NCBI GenBank assembly: GCA_963717705.1
Contig: CAVQWT010000002.1
Span: 186,001 to 250,000 of the forward strand
From: CAVQWT01 sp963717705
GTDB taxonomy: Bacteria; Pseudomonadota; Gammaproteobacteria; Burkholderiales; Casimicrobiaceae
Length of the DNA: 64,000 bases
Direction of reading: 5' to 3'
A program made the position numbers and the translations under genes. The notes below the pieces were generated by a model. It was given only the letters and a program-made list of their open reading frames with translations. It made no database searches and had not been told where the DNA came from. Position 1 is the stretch's first letter. Each line of letters begins with the position of its first letter. This document shows positions 45,753 through 54,720 of this stretch, piece after piece.

Positions 45753-46894
45753 CCCAGGACCTCGTCGTCTACGCGGTCTTCATCGGCTACGCGATCGCCG
45801 TGCTGATGGGCTTCGGCACCATCCTCACCTGGGTCGAGCGCAAGCAGGCGGCGGTGATGGCCGACCGCATCGGCGCGAACCGCGCCTACGTGCGCATCCC
45901 CTTCACGCAGATCAAGCTCGTCTGGTGGGGCCTGTTCCACGGCATGGCCGACGGCCTCAAGATGCTGCTGAAGGAGGACTTCAAGCCGAAGTCCTACGAC
46001 TGGTACGCCTACGCCGTGGCGCCGTGGGTCGTGTTCACGCCGGTGCTGCTGGTGTTCGCGGTGATCCCGTTCGGCGGCATCCTCGATCCGGGCCGGCTCT
46101 TCCCGTCGCTGGCCGCATGGTTCGACGGGCGCAGCTACCCGATGCAGATCGCCCGCCTCGACGCGGGCCTGCTGATCGTGTTCGCGTTCGGCGGCATGAC
46201 GATCATCGGCGCGATGCTGGCCGGCTGGTCGTCGGCCAACAAGTTCTCGCTGCTCGGCGCGCTGCGCGCGGGCTCGCAGATGATCTCCTACGAGCTGATC
46301 CTGGGCCTGACGGTGCTGGGCCTGATCCTGATCTACGGCACGCTCGACCTGACCGCCATCGTGCGGCAGCAGTCGGGGGTCCTCCTCGGTTTCCTGCCGG
46401 CCTGGGGCGTGGTCCACCAGCCGTTCGCCGCGATCCTGTTCCTCACCGCCGCGGTAGCCGAGAACAAGCGGATCCCTTTCGACCTGCCCGAGGCCGAGTC
46501 CGAGCTCATCGCCGGCTACTACACCGAGTACAGCGCGATGAAGATGGGCCTCTTCATGTTCGCCGAGTTCATCGAGATCGCGATCATCGGCGCGCTGTTC
46601 ACGACGCTGTTCCTCGGCGGCTACAACCTGCCGTTCCTCACCGACGCCGGCTTCGTGCTGCCGGGCGGGCGCGAGATACCGCTGTCGCACGGCGCCGTCG
46701 TCGTCACTCAGCTGGTCGTGTTCCTCGCCAAGGTGTTCATCGTCTGCAGCTTCCAGATCCTGATTCGCTGGTCGCTGCCGCGGTTCCGCTACGACCAGGT
46801 GCTCAAGTTCGCGTGGAAGTTCATGTTCCCGCTGGCGCTCGGCAACCTGATCGTCACCGCCGTCATCGTCTGGATCCGCGGAGGCGGCCTGTGA
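45749..46894 (+). CDS. nuoH: NADH-quinone oxidoreductase subunit H
   Basis: 381 residues, about eight to nine membrane helices. It links the peripheral arm to the membrane arm. Conserved segments include GTILTWVERKQAAVMADRIG, QIKLVWWGLFHGMADGLKML with acidic loops, GALRAGSQMISYEL and FDLPEAESELIAGYYTEYS. It is slightly longer than average because of an inserted periplasmic loop near residue 210. The stop overlaps the GTG start of nuoI. Confidence 0.94.
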   Translation: MTQDLVVYAVFIGYAIAVLMGFGTILTWVERKQAAVMADRIGANRAYVRIPFTQIKLVWWGLFHGMADGLKMLLKEDFKPKSYDWYAYAVAPWVVFTPVLLVFAVIPFGGILDPGRLFPSLAAWFDGRSYPMQIARLDAGLLIVFAFGGMTIIGAMLAGWSSANKFSLLGALRAGSQMISYELILGLTVLGLILIYGTLDLTAIVRQQSGVLLGFLPAWGVVHQPFAAILFLTAAVAENKRIPFDLPEAESELIAGYYTEYSAMKMGLFMFAEFIEIAIIGALFTTLFLGGYNLPFLTDAGFVLPGGREIPLSHGAVVVTQLVVFLAKVFIVCSFQILIRWSLPRFRYDQVLKFAWKFMFPLALGNLIVTAVIVWIRGGGL

Positions 46895-47472
46895 GTCGGG
46901 TGCGCCCCCGCCGCGACTACTGGAACCGCCCGACGATGTCGTGGTGGGAGCGCGCGTACATCTTCGAGATCGTTCGCGGGCTCGCCATCACCGGTGGCGT
47001 GTTCACGCGCAACATGATCAAGTGGATGACGGGGCGCAAGGGCGCGCTGACGACGTACTACCCCGAGGAGACGCGCTTCGACTACGCGCGGAACAACCGG
47101 GGCAAGCACGTGCTGACGCAGCGCCCGGACGGCAGCCCGCAGTGCATCGCCTGCAACATGTGCGCGACCGTGTGCCCCGCCAAGGTGATCGAGATCGAGG
47201 CCGGTTTCGACCCGGACGACCCGAAGCATCCGAAGTACCCCATCCGTTTCGAGATCGACTATTCGCGCTGCATCTTCTGCGGGATGTGCGTCGAGGCCTG
47301 CCCCGAGGACGCGATCCGGATGGCCAAGGAAGTGCCGGCGCTGCCGTCGGCCGACCGCGGCGCGATGTGGCTGGGCCGCGAGGAACTCCTCGGCTGGCAG
47401 CCCGCCGCCGACCCGGCCAAGGTCTATCCCGTCAAGGCGCCCGCGCCCGCCGCTGCCGGAGCGAAGCGATGA
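46891..47472 (+). CDS. nuoI: NADH-quinone oxidoreductase subunit I
   Basis: 193 residues. Two ferredoxin-type [4Fe-4S] sites (N6a, N6b): CIACNMCATVCPAKVIEIE and CIFCGMCVEACPEDAIRM. The start is a GTG at 46891 inside the nuoH stop, with GGAGG upstream. The N-terminal WERAYIFEIVRGLAITGGVF helix is amphipathic and anchors it to the membrane arm. The C-terminal tail is rich in Pro and Ala. Confidence 0.94.
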   Translation: MSRVRPRRDYWNRPTMSWWERAYIFEIVRGLAITGGVFTRNMIKWMTGRKGALTTYYPEETRFDYARNNRGKHVLTQRPDGSPQCIACNMCATVCPAKVIEIEAGFDPDDPKHPKYPIRFEIDYSRCIFCGMCVEACPEDAIRMAKEVPALPSADRGAMWLGREELLGWQPAADPAKVYPVKAPAPAAAGAKR

Positions 47473-47996
47473 TCGAATCCCTGCTCGCCAACCTCGAGAC
47501 GCTGCTGCTGTACCTGTTCGCCGGCTGCGCGCTCGCCGGCGCGGTGCTGATGCTGGTGCTGCGCCAGCCGATGCGGGTGGCGATGGCGCTGATCTCGACG
47601 ATGGTCTTCCTCGGCGGGGTCTACGGCCTGCTCGGAGTCCACTTCATCGCCGCGTTCCAGGTGCTGATCTACGTCGGCGCGGTCATGGTCTTCATGGTCT
47701 ACGTGATCATGCTGCTGGACCCGCGCGACCCGGCGCTCGCGCGCCGCTTCTCGGCCCTGCTGATCCCCGGCGTCCTCGCCTGCGTCGCGCTGTTCGCCGT
47801 GTTCGGCTGGGCGCTGTGGCAGACGCCGGCCGCGGTGCCCGGTGCCGTCGCCGGCGCGCCGTTCGGGCTCGCGCAGTTCGCCGCAGCCTTCCTCAGCGAA
47901 TACTGGCTGCACTTCGAGCTGACCTCGGTGCTGCTGGTCGCGGCCGTCGTCGCCGCGATCGCGATCATCGACATCAACCGGAGGGAGCGTGGATAA
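47469..47996 (+). CDS. nuoJ: NADH-quinone oxidoreductase subunit J
   Basis: 175 residues, five membrane helices. HFIAAFQVLIYVGAVMVFMVYVIMLL is the pi-bulge helix region that shifts in the catalytic cycle (quoted from about residue 58, in parts). The Pro/Ala/Gly-rich loop TPAAVPGAVAGAP lies between later helices. The start overlaps nuoI by four bases and the end overlaps the nuoK GTG by eight. Confidence 0.93.
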   Translation: MIESLLANLETLLLYLFAGCALAGAVLMLVLRQPMRVAMALISTMVFLGGVYGLLGVHFIAAFQVLIYVGAVMVFMVYVIMLLDPRDPALARRFSALLIPGVLACVALFAVFGWALWQTPAAVPGAVAGAPFGLAQFAAAFLSEYWLHFELTSVLLVAAVVAAIAIIDINRRERG

Positions 47997-48291
47997 GGTC
48001 CATCTGCTCCAGTCGCTTGCGATCGCGCTGTTCGCGCTGGGGCTGGCCGGGGTCGTCATCCGCCGCAACGTGCTGGTCATGCTGATGTGCATGGAGCTGA
48101 TGCTCAATGGCGCCAACCTGAGCCTGGTCACCTACGCGCACCAGATGGGCTCGGCCGTCGGCGCGGTGCTGGTGTTCCTGATCTTCGTCGTGGCCACGGC
48201 CGAGATCGCCGTCGCCATCCCGATCGTGCTGCTGCTGGTCCGCCGCAAGCACACGCTCGACATCGACGCCTACACCGACCTCAAGGGATAG
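47989..48291 (+). CDS. nuoK: NADH-quinone oxidoreductase subunit K
   Basis: 100 residues, three helices. Counting from the GTG at 47989 (GGAGGGA upstream), the two intramembrane glutamates needed for proton transfer fall at 36 (MCMELMLNGAN) and 72 (ATAEIAVAIP), as in E. coli NuoK. It stands four bases before the nuoL start. Confidence 0.95.
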   Translation: MDKVHLLQSLAIALFALGLAGVVIRRNVLVMLMCMELMLNGANLSLVTYAHQMGSAVGAVLVFLIFVVATAEIAVAIPIVLLLVRRKHTLDIDAYTDLKG

Positions 48292-48294
48292 TCG

Positions 48295-50175
48295 GTGAAA
48301 CACACCCTCCTCCTCGTCGCCCTGCTCCCGCTCGCGGGATTCCTCGTCAACGGCCTCCTCGGCAACCGGCTCGGCCGGCGGTTCGTGTCGGTCGTCGGCT
48401 GCGGCCTGCCGCTCGCCGCGTTCGCGCTGACCGTCAAGGCCGCGCTCGATCTCGCCGCCGGCGGCTACGCGCCGATCGTCGAGACCGCGTGGACCTGGGC
48501 GGCGATCGGCAAGGACACGTTCGCCGTCGCGTTCTGGTTCGACCGGCTGACGATGGTGATGGCGCTGATCGTCACCGGCGTCGGCACCGCGATCCACGTC
48601 TACTCGATGGGTTACATGCACGCGGACAAGAGCTACGCGCGCTTCTTCGCCTACCTCAACCTGTTCCTCTTCTTCATGCTGCTGCTGGTGCTGGGCCGGT
48701 CGCTGTTCGTGCTGTTCGTCGGCTGGGAGGGCGTCGGGCTCGCGTCCTACCTGCTGATCGGCTTCTGGTTCGACGACGAGGCCAACGCGAAGGCCGGCAA
48801 GAAGGCGTTCATCGTCAACCGGATCGGCGACGCCGGCTTCCTGCTGGGTATGTTCGTCCTGTGGTCGACGCTGGGCACGCTCGACATGGACGCGATCAAC
48901 GCGGCGTTCATGGCGCCGGTGCTGCCCGCCGTCTCGGCCAGCCTGGTCGGCGTCCTGCTGTTCATCGGCGCGACCGGCAAGTCGGCGCAGATCCCCCTGT
49001 ACGTCTGGCTGCCCGACGCCATGGCGGGCCCGACCCCGGTCTCCGCCCTCATCCACGCGGCGACGATGGTGACCGCCGGCGTCTACCTGGTCGCGCGGCT
49101 GTCGGGCATCTACCTGCACGCACCGGAGGCCTCGGCGCTGGTGGCCGCGATCGGCGCCGCGACGGCGTTCTTCGCCGCGACCATCGCGGTCGCGCAGAAC
49201 GACATCAAGAAGGTGCTCGCTTACTCCACCATCTCGCAGCTCGGCTTCATGTTCGTCGCCCTCGGCGTCGGCGCCTACGGCGTCGCCGTGTTCCACCTGA
49301 CGACGCACGCGTTCTTCAAGGCCTGCCTGTTCCTCGGCGCCGGCAGCGTCATCCACGCGCTGTCGGGCGAGCAGGACCTGCGGAAGATGGGCGGCCTGGC
49401 GAGGAAGATCCCGGTGACCTTCGTCACCTTCGCCATTGCCACCGCGGCGATCGCCGGGCTGCCGCCGCTGGCCGGGTTCTTCTCCAAGGACGAGATCCTC
49501 TGGTTCGCCTTCGCCAGCGAGCGCGGCGGCTCGACGCTGCTGTGGCTCACCGGATCGGCCACCGCGCTGATGACCTCGTTCTACATGTTCCGGCTGCTGT
49601 GGCTCGCGTTCCTCGGCCGCTCCCGCGTCGACGCCGAGGTCGCGCACCACGTCCACGAATCGCCGTGGTCGATGACCGGCGTGCTGGTGCTGCTGGCCGC
49701 GCTGTCGGCGGTCGGCGGCTTCATCGCGATCCCGCACTTCCTCGAGCCGATGCTGCCGCTGCCCCCCGTCGTGCCGGCGCTGCACCACTACGAGACGCCG
49801 CTGGTCGCCGTCGCCGTGGCGATCGGCCTCGCCGGCCTCGCGTTCGCCGCGTACTGCTTTGGCGGCGACGGGGCGCGCGGCGCGCGCATCGCCGACCGCT
49901 TCGCCGGCATCCGCCGCGTGCTCGCCGGCAAGTATTTCGTCGACGAGCTCTACGACCGAATCATCTCCCGGCCGCTGCTCTGGATTTCCGACCGCGTCTT
50001 CCTCAAGGTGTCCGACCGGGCGCTGATCGACGGCACGCTGCACGGTCTCGCGGGCATGGCGCGGCGCGCCGCCGGCGGCTTCGGCCGCGTACAGACGGGC
50101 AACCTGCACCTGTACGCGTTCCTGGTGCTCGCTGGCCTGGTCGGCGCGCTTGCGTGGAGCTGGCGCCATGGCTGA
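48295..50175 (+). CDS. nuoL: NADH-quinone oxidoreductase subunit L (proton channel)
   Basis: 626 residues, about 16 helices including the long lateral helix at the C-terminus. Antiporter-like core: VGWEGVGLASYLLIGFW with the conserved Glu, GKSAQIPLYVWLPDAMAGPTP, LIHAATMVTAGVYLV with its Lys/His, and DIKKVLAYSTISQLGFM. GTG start at 48295, ATG-overlapping end with nuoM. It is the distal proton-pumping subunit. Confidence 0.95.
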   Translation: MKHTLLLVALLPLAGFLVNGLLGNRLGRRFVSVVGCGLPLAAFALTVKAALDLAAGGYAPIVETAWTWAAIGKDTFAVAFWFDRLTMVMALIVTGVGTAIHVYSMGYMHADKSYARFFAYLNLFLFFMLLLVLGRSLFVLFVGWEGVGLASYLLIGFWFDDEANAKAGKKAFIVNRIGDAGFLLGMFVLWSTLGTLDMDAINAAFMAPVLPAVSASLVGVLLFIGATGKSAQIPLYVWLPDAMAGPTPVSALIHAATMVTAGVYLVARLSGIYLHAPEASALVAAIGAATAFFAATIAVAQNDIKKVLAYSTISQLGFMFVALGVGAYGVAVFHLTTHAFFKACLFLGAGSVIHALSGEQDLRKMGGLARKIPVTFVTFAIATAAIAGLPPLAGFFSKDEILWFAFASERGGSTLLWLTGSATALMTSFYMFRLLWLAFLGRSRVDAEVAHHVHESPWSMTGVLVLLAALSAVGGFIAIPHFLEPMLPLPPVVPALHHYETPLVAVAVAIGLAGLAFAAYCFGGDGARGARIADRFAGIRRVLAGKYFVDELYDRIISRPLLWISDRVFLKVSDRALIDGTLHGLAGMARRAAGGFGRVQTGNLHLYAFLVLAGLVGALAWSWRHG

Positions 50176-51820
50176 GTCGACGGTCCTGAACGTCGTCCTG
50201 CTGTTGCCGCTCGCCGGCATCGCGGGGCTGTGCCTGCTGGCGATGTCGGGTGACGGCGCGGGCCGCGACCGCGCGGTGCGCGGCCTGACGCTCGCGGTGA
50301 TGCTGGTCCAGTTCGCGCTGACGGCGTGGCTGTACGCCCGCTTCGACGCGACGAACCCGGCGCTGCAGTTCGCGACCGACGTGCCGTGGATCGCCGACTG
50401 GGGCGTGGGCTACCGGATCGCGCTCGACGGCTACAACGTGCTGCTGGTGCTGCTGACGGCGTTCCTGGGGCCGCTGGTCGTCGCCGGCGCGTTCACCGCG
50501 ATCCGCAAGGACGTCCCGCTGTTCTACGCGATGGTGCTGCTGATCCAGTTCGCGATGCTGGGGACGTTCGTCGCGCAGGACCTGTTCCTGTTCTACCTGT
50601 TCTGGGAAACGATGCTGATCCCGATGTTCCTGCTGATCGGCATCTGGGGCGGCGAGCGGCGGATCTACGCGACGCTGAAGTTCGTGCTGTACACGGCGTT
50701 CGGCAGCATCCTGATGCTGGCCGCGGTGATCTACCTCGTGTGGTCGCTGCAGCACACGACCGGCGTGGCGTCGTTCGCGTTCGCCGACCTCTTCCGCGCG
50801 CGCCTCCCCCTGGACACGCAGATGATCCTGCTGGCGGCGTTCGGCCTGTCGTTCGCGATCAAGGTGCCGATGGTGCCGCTGCACACCTGGCTGCCGGACG
50901 CGCACGTCGAGGCACCGACCGCCGGCTCGGTGATCCTTGCCGGCGTGCTGCTGAAGATGGGCACGTACGGCTTCATGAAGATCGGCTTCCCGCTGTTCCC
51001 GGACGCGACGCTCGCCTGGGCGCCGGCCATCGGTACGCTGGGCGTCGTCAGCATCATCTACGGCGCCTGCCTCGCGCTCGTCCAGACCGACATCAAGAAG
51101 ATCATCGCGTACTCGTCGATCAGCCACCTGGGCTACGTGATGCTGGGCCTGGTCAGCCTCGACCTGATCGGCGTCCAGGGCGCGATCATCCAGATGGTCA
51201 GCCACGGGCTCGTCGCCGCCGGGCTGTTCCTGATGGTCGGGATGATCTACGAGCGCTGCCACACCCGCGATCTCGCTGCGTACGGGGGCCTCGCGCGGAT
51301 CCTGCCGGTCTACTCGGTGTTCTTCGCCATCCTGACCCTGGCGTCGATCGGCCTGCCGACGACCAGCGGCTTCACCGGCGAGTTCCTGGTGCTGCTGGGC
51401 GCGTTCACGTCGGCCTGGCGGCAGCATCTCGCGGGCGACACGTACCCGCTCTTCGTCAGCGGCAGCGCCGTGCTGGGCGTCGTGCTCGGCGCGCTGTACA
51501 TGCTGTGGTTCGCGCAGCGCTTCCTGTTCGGGACCGCGAAGGCGCCGCACCAGCCGTTCGCCGACCTCGACGGACGCGAGCGCGCGATCCTCGTGACGCT
51601 GGTCGCGGCGGTGTTCTGGCTGGGCCTGTTCCCCGACGAACCGATGAAGAAGACCGAACTCGCGTCCAGGCACTACCTGCAGCTCGTGTCGACGCCGCGC
51701 ACGGGCGCCCCCGTGGCCTCGCTCGGCGGCGCCGCCAGGGCCCCCGACGGCGCGGCGACACGCGCTGCGGCGGCACCGGACCCGGGTCGGCCGGCCGCGG
51801 ATACCGGGAGCGCGCGATGA
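50168..51820 (+). CDS. nuoM: NADH-quinone oxidoreductase subunit M, with an extended tail
   Basis: 550 residues, about 14 helices. Motifs FWETMLIPMFLLIGIWGG, IKVPMVPLHTWLPDAHVEAPTA, DIKKIIAYSSISHLGYVMLG. The last 45 or so residues after ASRHYLQLVSTPR form a low-complexity Ala/Pro/Gly/Asp tail not seen in most NuoM. The ATG at 50168 overlaps nuoL, and the end overlaps nuoN (ATGA). Proton-pumping subunit. Confidence 0.94.
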   Translation: MAESTVLNVVLLLPLAGIAGLCLLAMSGDGAGRDRAVRGLTLAVMLVQFALTAWLYARFDATNPALQFATDVPWIADWGVGYRIALDGYNVLLVLLTAFLGPLVVAGAFTAIRKDVPLFYAMVLLIQFAMLGTFVAQDLFLFYLFWETMLIPMFLLIGIWGGERRIYATLKFVLYTAFGSILMLAAVIYLVWSLQHTTGVASFAFADLFRARLPLDTQMILLAAFGLSFAIKVPMVPLHTWLPDAHVEAPTAGSVILAGVLLKMGTYGFMKIGFPLFPDATLAWAPAIGTLGVVSIIYGACLALVQTDIKKIIAYSSISHLGYVMLGLVSLDLIGVQGAIIQMVSHGLVAAGLFLMVGMIYERCHTRDLAAYGGLARILPVYSVFFAILTLASIGLPTTSGFTGEFLVLLGAFTSAWRQHLAGDTYPLFVSGSAVLGVVLGALYMLWFAQRFLFGTAKAPHQPFADLDGRERAILVTLVAAVFWLGLFPDEPMKKTELASRHYLQLVSTPRTGAPVASLGGAARAPDGAATRAAAAPDPGRPAADTGSAR

Positions 51821-53199
51821 ACTGGAACGCCGTGCTCGCCTCGATGGCGCCGGAGAACGCGCTGCTCGCCGGCATCGTGCTGCTGATATCGGCCGACATC
51901 GTCGCCACGCGCCCGCGGCGCGGATTCGCGCTGGCGCTGATCGCCACCGGCGCCGCCGCACTCGCGGCCGCGGTGCTGGCGGCATCCGGCTACGCCGCCG
52001 CCCCGTTCGCGGGCCAGTTCTCGATCGGCCCGGCATCGGCGGCCGCCAAGCTCGTCGTGCTGGGCCTCGCGCTGCCGGTGGTGCTGATCGCGCGCGACGA
52101 CGATCCCGGCAGCCGGTTCTACATGCTGCTGCTGTCGTCGCTCTACGGCGTTTGCCTGATGCTGTCGGCTGACAGCTTCCTGACGCTGTTCCTCGGGCTC
52201 GAGCTGATGTCGATTCCCGTCTACACGCTGGTCGTGGTCGGCATGCGCCGGCCGCAAAGCGCCGAGGCCGCGCTCAAGTACCTGGTGCTGTCGGGCACCG
52301 CCAGCGCGATGTTCCTGATGGGCGTGTCGATGATCTACGGCGGCAGCGGCTCGATGGCGCTGGCCGCATTCGCCGGGGCGCTGGTGTCCGGTTCCCCCGC
52401 CGCGACCGCCGGGGTCGTGCTGATCCTGGCCGCGTTCTTCCTCAAGGCCGCCGTGGTCCCGTTCCACGCCTGGGCGCCTGACGCCTACGAGGCGGCGTCG
52501 GTGCCGGTGACCGCGTACATGGCGACCATCGTCAAGGCCGGCGTGTTGCTCGCCGTCGTGCGGTTGTTCGCCCAGGCGCCGGTCGACCGCCCGATCGCGG
52601 ACCTGATCGCCATCCTGCCGCTGGTGTCGATCGTCTGGGGCAACCTGGCCGCGATGCGGCAGACGAGCTTCCGCCGGATGATCGCCTATTCGTCGATCGC
52701 GCACGCCGGCTACCTGTTCTTCGCGTTCCTCGGCGACGGCCCGACCCGCTTCCAGGCGGTGGCGTTCTACATCGTCGCCTACGGCCTGATGAACCTGCTC
52801 GCGTTCGCGTCGCTGCCGCGCAGCGACGACGACGGGGCACGCGACGACCTCGAGCGGCTGAAGGGCCTGTTCCATCGCGACCCGTGGGCCGCGCTGATGA
52901 TCGGCATCGCGATGCTGTCGCTCGCCGGCATCCCGCCGTTCCCCGGCTTCGTCGCCAAGTTCCTGATCTTCAAGAACGTGATCGCCGCCGGCTGGACGAC
53001 ATACGCGGTGCTCGGCCTGGTCGGCAGCTACCTCGGCATCTATTTCTACCTGCGCGTGATCCAGTACCTGTTCATGAGCCCGGCCGCGGCGGACGCGGGC
53101 AGGGGCCAGCGCCGGGCGGCCGTCGCCGCCGGCCTGCTGTGCCTGCTGCCGTCCATGCTGATGGTGGTGTTCCCGGGCTGGCTGATCACGCGCCTCTGA
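51817..53199 (+). CDS. nuoN: NADH-quinone oxidoreductase subunit N
   Basis: 460 residues, about 13-14 helices. FLGLELMSIPVYTLVVVG carries the conserved Glu, FFLKAAVVPFHAWAPDAYEAAS the channel Lys, and FRRMIAYSSIAHAGY the last core. It lies innermost of the three antiporter-like subunits. Last gene of the nuo operon; only 67 bases separate it from nqrA, and read-through into nqr is possible. Confidence 0.94.
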   Translation: MNWNAVLASMAPENALLAGIVLLISADIVATRPRRGFALALIATGAAALAAAVLAASGYAAAPFAGQFSIGPASAAAKLVVLGLALPVVLIARDDDPGSRFYMLLLSSLYGVCLMLSADSFLTLFLGLELMSIPVYTLVVVGMRRPQSAEAALKYLVLSGTASAMFLMGVSMIYGGSGSMALAAFAGALVSGSPAATAGVVLILAAFFLKAAVVPFHAWAPDAYEAASVPVTAYMATIVKAGVLLAVVRLFAQAPVDRPIADLIAILPLVSIVWGNLAAMRQTSFRRMIAYSSIAHAGYLFFAFLGDGPTRFQAVAFYIVAYGLMNLLAFASLPRSDDDGARDDLERLKGLFHRDPWAALMIGIAMLSLAGIPPFPGFVAKFLIFKNVIAAGWTTYAVLGLVGSYLGIYFYLRVIQYLFMSPAAADAGRGQRRAAVAAGLLCLLPSMLMVVFPGWLITRL

Positions 53200-53202
53200 C
53201 CC

Positions 53203-53208
53203 TATACT
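53203..53208 (+). promoter_or_regulatory. Possible -10 element before nqrA
   Basis: TATACT in the short nuoN-nqrA gap, 58 bases before the nqrA start. At 17 bases upstream the hexamer GGCTGA is a poor -35, so this is weak evidence for a separate nqr promoter. Confidence 0.2.
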
Positions 53209-53266
53209 GAACGCCATTCGGCCCGCGGGTGTTCCCGTGACGGCCTCCTTGCGAGCATCGGGTGAC

Positions 53267-54649
53267 ATGACGGAAGCGACGGCAAACGGAGAGCATCGCC
53301 TGCGGCGCGGCCTCGACCTGCCGCTGGCGGGTGCGCCGGTGCAGCAGGTCGACGCCATTGCGCCGCGCTGCCCGCGCGTGGCGCTGGTCGCCGCCGACTA
53401 TCCGGGGCTCAAGCCAGCGATGCTGGTGCAGCCCGGCGACGAGGTGCTGCGTGGCACCCCGCTGTTCGAGGACAAGCGCCACCCCGGCGTGCGCTTCACG
53501 TCCCCGGCCGCGGGCCGCGTCGCGGCAATCAACCGTGGCGAGCGGCGCGCATTCCTTTCGCTGTCGATCGACGTCGGCGCGCACGACGGGCCCGACGCCC
53601 ACGTCCGCTTCGCCGCGCATCCCGGCGCGCCCGCGACCCTCGATGCGGCCGCCGTCACGGCGCTGCTCGCGGAATCGGGGCTGTGGACGGCGCTGCGCAC
53701 CCGGCCATTCGGCGTCATCCCCAAGCCGGGCTCGCGACCCGCTGCGCTGTTCGTCACCGCCATCGACACGCGACCGCACGCGCCGGAGGTCGGCGTCGCG
53801 CTGGCCGGACGCGGCGACGACTTCCGTGCAGGGGTGGCGGCGCTCGCCACGCTGACCGACGGACCGGTCTACGTCTGCACGGCACCGGGCGCAAACCTGC
53901 CGGTGCCGGCCGATCCCCGGGTGCGGGTCGAGACCTTCGCCGGCCCGCATCCCGCCGGCCTGCCGGGCACGCATATCCACCTGCTCGCGCCGGTCGACCA
54001 CGGCCACCAGGCCTGGCACGTCGGCTACCAGGACGTCGCCGCGATCGGGCGTCTCGTCACGACCGGCGCGCTCGACGTCGAGCGCCTGGTCTCGCTGGCC
54101 GGGCCCGGCGTGCTGCGCCCGCGGCTCGTCCGCTCGCGCGTCGGCGCGTCGCTGGACGCGCTGGTCGCCGGCGAGCTCGCCCCCGGCGACCAGCGCGTCG
54201 TCAGCGGCTCGGTGCTCGACGGCCGCGCCGCCGCGGGCGACGTCGACGGCTGGCTGGGCCGCCATCACCTGCAGGTCAGCGCGCTGCCCGAGGGCCACGA
54301 GCGGCTGTTCTTCGGCTGGATCACCCCCGGCGGCGAGCGGTTCTCGCTGTGGCGCGTCGTCGCCGGCGCGATGACGCGCCGCGGGCTCGCGCTCAACACC
54401 TCGACCAACGGCTCGCTGCGGGCGATGGTGCCGATCGGCGCCTACGAGAAGGTGATGCCCCTCGACATCCTGCCGACGTTCCTGCTGCGCGCGCTGATCA
54501 TGGGCGACGCCGAGCGCGCCGAGGCGCTGGGCGCGCTCGAGCTCGACGAGGAGGATCTCGCGCTGTGCACACTGGTCTGCCCGGGCAAGATCGAGTACGG
54601 CCCGCTGCTGCGCACCGCGCTGGCACGGCTGGAAAAGGAGGCGGCGTGA
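53267..54649 (+). CDS. nqrA: Na+-translocating NADH-quinone reductase subunit A
   Basis: 460 residues. Family segments: RRGLDLPLAGAPVQQV at the start, VALVAADYPGLKPAMLVQPGDEV (lipoyl-like), GVRFTSPAAGRVAAINRG, the middle YVCTAPGANLP, and ALCTLVCPGKIEYGPLLR at the end. It is the peripheral cytoplasmic subunit near the quinone site. The ATG at 53267 is preferred over GTG 53237 because homology begins directly after it. No good Shine-Dalgarno is visible. The stop is inside GTGA, which opens a tiny frame leading to nqrB. Confidence 0.92.
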   Translation: MTEATANGEHRLRRGLDLPLAGAPVQQVDAIAPRCPRVALVAADYPGLKPAMLVQPGDEVLRGTPLFEDKRHPGVRFTSPAAGRVAAINRGERRAFLSLSIDVGAHDGPDAHVRFAAHPGAPATLDAAAVTALLAESGLWTALRTRPFGVIPKPGSRPAALFVTAIDTRPHAPEVGVALAGRGDDFRAGVAALATLTDGPVYVCTAPGANLPVPADPRVRVETFAGPHPAGLPGTHIHLLAPVDHGHQAWHVGYQDVAAIGRLVTTGALDVERLVSLAGPGVLRPRLVRSRVGASLDALVAGELAPGDQRVVSGSVLDGRAAAGDVDGWLGRHHLQVSALPEGHERLFFGWITPGGERFSLWRVVAGAMTRRGLALNTSTNGSLRAMVPIGAYEKVMPLDILPTFLLRALIMGDAERAEALGALELDEEDLALCTLVCPGKIEYGPLLRTALARLEKEAA

Positions 54650-54720
54650 ACCCGGCCGCGAACGCCCCCGTGAACGCGGCGATCGGCGCGGCGGCCGGCG
54701 CCTCCGGGGGAGCGCGCTGA
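54646..54720 (+). CDS. Possible 24-codon coupling micro-ORF between nqrA and nqrB
   Basis: GTG at 54646 overlaps the nqrA stop (GTGA), and its TGA at 54718-54720 overlaps the nqrB ATG (TGATG). It would encode MNPAANAPVNAAIGAAAG and a few more residues, low in complexity. No known protein is suggested. It may only carry ribosomes from nqrA to nqrB. Confidence 0.25.
   Translation: MNPAANAPVNAAIGAAAGASGGAR

Noticed and set aside
47974..50220. A minus-strand frame of 748 codons opposite nuoK and nuoL
   Set aside because: Antisense to conserved complex I genes, rich in Asp, Gln and Arg with no recognisable domain.
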